From assembly GCF_030656115.1 (NCBI RefSeq), contig NZ_JAUSOO010000190.1, positions 1 through 64,000 of the forward strand: a stretch of 64,000 bases of DNA. Reading direction: 5' to 3'. Made by a program: the position numbers and the translations under genes. Shown here in pieces: positions 59,641 through 64,000 of this stretch. This DNA is from Hydrogenophaga sp. GTDB taxonomy: Bacteria; Pseudomonadota; Gammaproteobacteria; Burkholderiales; Burkholderiaceae_C. Position 1 is the first letter of the stretch, and every line of letters begins with the position of its first letter. The notes under the pieces are model-generated. The model had not been told where the DNA came from, did not search any database, and worked only from the letters and a program-made list of their open reading frames with translations.

Positions 59641-61887
59641 GGATGCCGATGCACCGCCTGCGGCACCCAGAGGCACCTGCACCCACACCCTGGCACCACC
59701 CAACGGGGAAGCATCAAACAGGTGACGTCCACCCAACTTGCGGGCGCGGCGCTCCATGTTCGACAAGCCCAGACCCGTGCCCGGGTTCCGAGCGTCAAGA
59801 CCATCGTCAGGCGGATGCACGGGCCACCCCCGGCCATCGTCCTCCACCGACAAAGTGACCTGATCGGCCTGCGCCCGAATGCGAACCACACAAAGGCGGG
59901 CACCGCTGTGCCGAATCACGTTGCTCAAAGCCTCGCGCAGCAGGCGCGACAGTTGCAACTGCACACGCGCCGACCAGACGCAGCCGGGTGGCGGGTCATT
60001 CACGTCCCATTGGACCTTCAGACCTGCTGCGTGCAGACGCGAAACCCCTTCGGCCCGCCAGTCGGCCAGCACCTCTTCGGCGGCCACCGACTGGCCCGCC
60101 ATGCCTTTGACGCTCTGGCGCATGTCGTGCAAGGCCTCGCGGGCCAATTGGGCCGTGGCGCCGTGGCCGCCCATCTGCACCAGCGTCATCAGCTTGGCCC
60201 CCAGGTCGTCGTGCAGGTCGGCGGCAATGCGCTGGCGCTCGGCCTGAGCACCCCTGGCCTGAGCCTGTCCGGCCTCCAGCCCGTGGCGGATCAGCGTCAC
60301 GATCTGCTGACAGCGCTGCACATCCTGCGGGTTGAACAAGCGTGTGCCCCGCATGGGCAGCCCCAGCGCCAGCGCCGGCAAAGCGCCCACGCTGGGCACC
60401 TTCAGCCACCGACCTTGCGCCTCCGCCTCCACCTCCACGCGATCGCCACACGCCAACACGTTCATGGACTGGGGTTGAAACTGTTTGTCCCACAAGCGCT
60501 GCCAGCGCTGTGAGATGACCGGCGAAGGCGCACCGCTTTCGGTGGCCAGCGCCACCACATCGGGCAGCACGTCGGCCAACTGTGGCAAAGCCGACTCAGA
60601 CAAGCGCCGCCACAGCCACTGGCGCAAAGGAAAGTAGACCCAACCGGCCAGCGCGAGTGCCACCGTCAAGGCGTACCGACCATTCCAGGGCAGGGCCAGC
60701 AGCAAGACCACATCCAGCACGACGACCAGCAACCCGCCCAGAAACCACAGCCAGGCACGCGGCCACCAGGCCTCCAGCTCAAACAGGCGCAACCGGGTGA
60801 CCAGCGGCACAAAACCCAAAAAAACGAGCGAAAACACCACCATGCCGTAGGCGATGGGCAAGGGGCTGTAAACGTCCACGATGGCGTACACCGAGGCCAC
60901 GAAAGGCACGGTCAGCGTCAGCACCAGCAGCAGCCCCAGCCATTTGATCTGCGCACGCTGCATGGGTTGGTCCCGGCTGCGCCGCCACTGGACCGTGTAC
61001 AAGCCCAACAACAGCACGGCAGGTGCCAGGTTGGGCAGCCGAAAGCCCAGGGAAATGGAATCCACCCACTCCAGCACATCCACCAGCATGAAACCCGTGC
61101 ACCACACCACCAGGGCGGTCAGCAAACGCTGGCGGTTTATCCAGCGGCCGTCCAGCGGCACCGGAAAGCGCCACAGCAACAGGCACAAGCCCATGAGGTA
61201 CAGATAGGCGGCGGCGTGCGTGCCCCAGTGCAGCCACTGAAAACTCACCGCTTCCTGCGTGAGCAGGCGCGAACTGGTGCCCGCCAGCACCACCATCCAG
61301 TAGCCGTAGGCCAGGCTGGACAAGGCGTACCAGTTGGCCGCACCGTCCACCGAGCGGTACACCCACACCGCCAGCCCCACCGACAGCGCCAGCAACGCCG
61401 TGCACCAAGGCACCCAAAAACGCGGTCCCAGCTCCCCCCATGTTTTGCCTTGCACCACCAAGGAGGTGGTGCCGCCCGCATGTTCCACAGACAAATGGAC
61501 GCGGCCTGCGTGCGCCTGCACCAGCCAGGTCCACAGGGCGACGTGCTCGTTGTAGAAAATCCGTTGGTCGCGGTAGTACAGCGTCAGCCCCCCGGTTTCG
61601 GCCACCAGCAGCGCCGACAACGCCAGGCGGTGCACCGCCCCTTCCGCCGTTGTGACCCGCAATGCCGATACGCCCGACAGCGGTGGCAGGTGGGGCCGCG
61701 TGGGTACCGCCGTCACACCGTTCTGGGGAGATCCGCCAAACCGGTAGCCGGTGGACGGCTCGGACAGTGCGCGCCACAGGCCCATCGCGCCGATCAGCAG
61801 CAGCACCAGCACCGCCAGACACAGGCGAAGCCGCACCCCACGCAGGTTGCCAGCAGAAGCGGGACTGCCTGCGACAATGGACGCCAT
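59638..61887 (-). CDS. Membrane sensor histidine kinase, HisKA_3 type
   Basis: About 749 aa. A first membrane span (about 18-38) is followed by a periplasmic region and a block of about seven further spans (roughly 155-410), then a soluble region and a DHp motif RQRIAADLHDDLGAKL of the NarX/DesK (HisKA_3) type and an ATPase domain (VEDDGRGWP, GTGLGLSNM). It autophosphorylates on the His of DLHDD and likely passes phosphate to the NarL-type regulator at 56644. I start at the ATG at 61887, 33 bp from the divergent phoH start. The signal is unknown. Confidence 0.85.
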   Translation of the reverse strand: MASIVAGSPASAGNLRGVRLRLCLAVLVLLLIGAMGLWRALSEPSTGYRFGGSPQNGVTAVPTRPHLPPLSGVSALRVTTAEGAVHRLALSALLVAETGGLTLYYRDQRIFYNEHVALWTWLVQAHAGRVHLSVEHAGGTTSLVVQGKTWGELGPRFWVPWCTALLALSVGLAVWVYRSVDGAANWYALSSLAYGYWMVVLAGTSSRLLTQEAVSFQWLHWGTHAAAYLYLMGLCLLLWRFPVPLDGRWINRQRLLTALVVWCTGFMLVDVLEWVDSISLGFRLPNLAPAVLLLGLYTVQWRRSRDQPMQRAQIKWLGLLLVLTLTVPFVASVYAIVDVYSPLPIAYGMVVFSLVFLGFVPLVTRLRLFELEAWWPRAWLWFLGGLLVVVLDVVLLLALPWNGRYALTVALALAGWVYFPLRQWLWRRLSESALPQLADVLPDVVALATESGAPSPVISQRWQRLWDKQFQPQSMNVLACGDRVEVEAEAQGRWLKVPSVGALPALALGLPMRGTRLFNPQDVQRCQQIVTLIRHGLEAGQAQARGAQAERQRIAADLHDDLGAKLMTLVQMGGHGATAQLAREALHDMRQSVKGMAGQSVAAEEVLADWRAEGVSRLHAAGLKVQWDVNDPPPGCVWSARVQLQLSRLLREALSNVIRHSGARLCVVRIRAQADQVTLSVEDDGRGWPVHPPDDGLDARNPGTGLGLSNMERRARKLGGRHLFDASPLGGARVWVQVPLGAAGGASAS

Positions 61888-61920
61888 GTCCGAACGGGAA
61901 TTTTCAAACCACTGCACCAC

Positions 61921-62907
61921 ATGATTCTGCGCCACACCTTTTCCCCACCCGACAACACCCGCATGGGCCACCTCTGCGGCCCCATGGACAGCCACATTCG
62001 CAGCATTGAGGCGGCCCTGCAGGTCAAGGTGGCGCACCGCTTCGAGCAGTTCCGCATCGAAGGCCCCAAAGCCAAAGCCACCCAGGCGCTGGAAACGCTG
62101 CAGGCCCTGTACGAAATGGCCAAAAAACCGATTCCGGCCGAAACCGTCCAGCTGATGTTGAGCGGCGACACCGCCCTGCCCACCGGTGGTGACGGCGCGC
62201 TGGCCATGCAGACCCGGCGCGGCGAGGTGCGCGGGCGCACGCCCAACCAGGCGCGTTACCTGGAAAACATGGCCACGCACGACATCACCTTCGGCATTGG
62301 CCCGGCGGGCACCGGCAAGACGTATTTGGCCGTGGCCTGCGCGGTGGATGCGCTGGAACGCAGCGCGGTGCAGCGCATCGTGCTCACCCGCCCGGCGGTG
62401 GAAGCGGGCGAAAAGCTCGGCTTTTTGCCGGGCGACCTGGGCCAGAAGGTGGACCCGTATTTGCGCCCGCTCTACGACGCGCTGCACGACCTGATGGGCT
62501 TCGACAAGGTGCAAAAGGCGTTTGAGCGCCAGCAAATTGAAATTGCACCGCTGGCCTTCATGCGCGGGCGCACGCTCAACCACGCCTTTGTGATCCTGGA
62601 CGAAGCGCAAAACACCACGCCCGAGCAGATGAAGATGTTCCTCACGCGCATCGGCTTTGGCAGCAAGGCCGTGGTCACCGGCGACGTGAGCCAGATCGAC
62701 CTGCCACGCACCCAGCTCTCAGGCCTGATCGACGCCGAACGCGTGCTCAAGCGCGTCACCGGCATCGCCTTCAACCGCCTCACCAGCGCCGACGTGGTGC
62801 GCCACCCGCTGGTGGCGCGCATTGTGGACGCCTACGATGCCCGCAGCCCACAGGCCGACGCCGATGAAGCCCCGCCCGTGAAACGCACACGCCGCAAAAC
62901 GCTCTGA
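61921..62907 (+). CDS. PhoH-like ATPase
   Basis: A 328-aa PhoH-family protein. Walker A is GIGPAGTGKTYLA, Walker B reads FVILDEAQNTT, and TGDVSQIDLP is the conserved motif after it. PhoH-like proteins are RNA-associated ATPases often next to ybeY, as here (11 nt apart). The ATG at 61921 gives the family N-terminus; longer frames run antisense into the kinase gene. Confidence 0.93.
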   Translation: MILRHTFSPPDNTRMGHLCGPMDSHIRSIEAALQVKVAHRFEQFRIEGPKAKATQALETLQALYEMAKKPIPAETVQLMLSGDTALPTGGDGALAMQTRRGEVRGRTPNQARYLENMATHDITFGIGPAGTGKTYLAVACAVDALERSAVQRIVLTRPAVEAGEKLGFLPGDLGQKVDPYLRPLYDALHDLMGFDKVQKAFERQQIEIAPLAFMRGRTLNHAFVILDEAQNTTPEQMKMFLTRIGFGSKAVVTGDVSQIDLPRTQLSGLIDAERVLKRVTGIAFNRLTSADVVRHPLVARIVDAYDARSPQADADEAPPVKRTRRKTL

Positions 62908-62918
62908 CGCTCAATCCC

Positions 62919-63374
62919 ATGCCACTGCCCACCCTCAGCCTCTCGCTCCAGTTCGGCGCGCTCGCCGATGCCGCCACCCACCGCGCCGCCCTGCCCCGCC
63001 ACAAGGTCGCCCGCTGCATCCGCCATGCGCTGGACGCCGACGGCGAAATCACCGTGCGCATTGTGGACGCCGAAGAGGGCCAGACCCTGAACCGCGATTA
63101 CCGGGGCAAAGACTACGCCACCAATGTGCTCACGTTTGACTACGAAACCGAGCCCCTGGTGATGGCCGACCTGGTGCTGTGCGCGCCCGTGGTGGCCCGC
63201 GAAGCCGCCGAGCAGGGCAAGACCCTGGCCGACCACTACGCCCACCTGCTGGTGCACGGCACCCTGCACGCCCAGGGCTGGGACCACGAAACCAGCGAAG
63301 CCGATGCCGAAGAAATGGAAGCGCGCGAAATTGAAATTTTGGCCGGGCTGGGGCTGAACAACCCCTACGCCTGA
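62919..63374 (+). CDS. ybeY: rRNA maturation endoribonuclease YbeY
   Basis: A 151-aa YbeY with the zinc motif HGTLHAQGWDH and the preceding NRDYRGKDYATNVLTFDY. It takes part in 16S rRNA 3' maturation and ribosome quality control. It follows phoH by 11 nt in the usual gene pair. Confidence 0.95.
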   Translation: MPLPTLSLSLQFGALADAATHRAALPRHKVARCIRHALDADGEITVRIVDAEEGQTLNRDYRGKDYATNVLTFDYETEPLVMADLVLCAPVVAREAAEQGKTLADHYAHLLVHGTLHAQGWDHETSEADAEEMEAREIEILAGLGLNNPYA

Positions 63375-63390
63375 GCAAACGCAGCGGCGG

Positions 63391-63834
63391 TCAGGCCGTG
63401 ATGCGCAGCGGAATCGTCACCGGCCCATCGTTGACCAGATGCACCCGCATGTCGGCACCAAAGCGCCCGGTTTGCACCAGCGGGTGCTGGGCGCGCGCCG
63501 CCGCCACGAACTGGTTGTAAAGCGCCTCGCCCAGCGCTGGGGCGGCTGCACCGGTGAAGCCCGGCCGGTTGCCACTTTTCGTGTCGGCGGCCAGCGTGAA
63601 CTGGCTCACGATCAACAGGCCACCGCCCACGTCCTGCACGCTGCGGTTCATCTTGCCCTGCTCGTCGCCAAAAATGCGCAGCTTGAGTATCTTGGTCAGC
63701 AGCCTTTGGCCCACCGCTTCGGTGTCCTCGGGTTCGGCGCACACCAGCACCAACAAACCCGCGCCAATCTGACCCACCGTCTCCCCGGCAATCACCACCC
63801 GGGCTTCGCTCACACGTTGCAGCAAGGCGATCAA
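63391..63834 (-). CDS. dtd: D-aminoacyl-tRNA deacylase, TTG start
   Basis: A 147-aa Dtd that hydrolyses D-aminoacyl-tRNA. VSQFTLAADTKSGNRPGF is the family signature with the active-site Thr region, and VNDGPVTIPL the C-terminal motif. The conserved start IALLQRV is preceded by TTG at 63834, with AGGGA 7 nt upstream, so TTG is the start. It overlaps the end of the upstream gene by 4 nt. Confidence 0.93.
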   Translation of the reverse strand: MIALLQRVSEARVVIAGETVGQIGAGLLVLVCAEPEDTEAVGQRLLTKILKLRIFGDEQGKMNRSVQDVGGGLLIVSQFTLAADTKSGNRPGFTGAAAPALGEALYNQFVAAARAQHPLVQTGRFGADMRVHLVNDGPVTIPLRITA

Positions 63835-64000
63835 ATCAAGTCCCTTTCGTCGCCAAAGTGGGCTTCCACATCGCTGGGCAGCAGCTGAATGGTGGCGCGC
63901 AAGCCGGGCACGGCGCTCATCAGCGCTTGCTCCACACTGGCACGCACGGCTGCTGCGCGCCCGAGCGACCACGCCGCCGGCATGTGCATGTGCACATCCA
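63831..64000 (-). CDS. 3' end of a probable cation diffusion facilitator gene (partial)
   Basis: The - strand frame entering at 64000 encodes DVHMHMPAAWSLGRAAAVR and continues to a TGA at 63831, about 56 codons. The DVHMHM strand followed by an amphipathic helix and a second strand (LRATIQLLPSD) resembles the cytoplasmic C-terminal domain of CDF metal transporters. The gene is cut by the window edge and overlaps dtd by 4 nt. Assignment is tentative. Confidence 0.5.
   Translation of the reverse strand, partial: DVHMHMPAAWSLGRAAAVRASVEQALMSAVPGLRATIQLLPSDVEAHFGDERDLI

Noticed and set aside
59464..60513. A 349-codon frame starting with a His-Ser repeat
   Set aside because: The repeat is the translated hexamer array; the rest is antisense to the sensor kinase gene.
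61888..62610. N-terminal extension of the sensor kinase frame
   Set aside because: It runs antisense over phoH. The ATG at 61887 gives a sensible start with a first membrane span.

Overview
The window reads as chromosomal DNA of a high-GC betaproteobacterium of the Burkholderiales, most likely Comamonadaceae (Hydrogenophaga/Rhodoferax-like). The evidence is protein style (TtcA, TrxC, FolM/FolB, MidA, RuvAB, PhoH-YbeY, GtsABC-Glk glucose uptake), a CalA-like coniferyl alcohol dehydrogenase, and small GC-rich intergenic hairpins. Genus assignment is inference. I saw no rRNA, tRNA, CRISPR, transposase or phage gene.

Region 1 (1-15.4 kb) concerns an aromatic alcohol or aldehyde. It holds an orphan AceE-like 2-oxo acid dehydrogenase E1 and a divergent XylR/DmpR-type sigma-54 activator. 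A long + strand operon follows: benzaldehyde-type dehydrogenase, a complete Liv-type ABC importer, a CalA-like SDR, a second solute-binding protein, a truncated remnant resembling the start of a phenol-pathway outer-membrane protein, and two alpha/beta hydrolases. A good -24/-12 promoter and an upstream 11+11 bp inverted repeat fit sigma-54 control.

Region 2 (15.5-20.9 kb, - strand) is a glucose uptake cluster: glucokinase, then GtsA, GtsB, GtsC and a MalK-type ATPase. A perfect 20-bp palindrome precedes gtsA.

Region 3 (21.1-45 kb) is the most striking part: a large beta-1,3-glucan (laminarin-type) utilisation locus. Its cell-envelope side has a 1045-aa multi-module lipoprotein, a GH16 lipoprotein, a secreted GH81, an outer-membrane porin and a GH17 lipoprotein; a GH30 without signal peptide follows. 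Its inner side is one nine-gene - strand operon: sugar-binding protein, two permeases, GH1, MalK-type ATPase, GH16, GH17, GH17, and a GPH/MFS transporter fused to a C-terminal GH17 domain. None of these hydrolases has a signal peptide. A LacI-family regulator lies beside it, and four perfect TGAAAGCGCTTTCA operators sit at the locus promoters, three of them just downstream of a recognisable -10. I infer that large oligosaccharides are bound and cut outside, imported by two inner-membrane routes, finished in the cytoplasm, and passed as glucose to the neighbouring glucokinase.

Region 4 (45.1-64 kb) is mostly housekeeping: trxC, a DUF2905 gene, midA, folM-folB, an AAA ATPase, ttcA, a DUF4136 lipoprotein, a PAS hybrid kinase, a histidine phosphatase, ruvA-(small lipoprotein)-ruvB, a NarL-type regulator, an unknown lipoprotein, a HisKA_3-type kinase, phoH, ybeY, dtd and the end of a probable cation transporter gene. 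Two inverted copies of one intergenic repeat (43.8 and 59.4 kb) share three identical blocks, and one copy carries an expanded hexanucleotide array.
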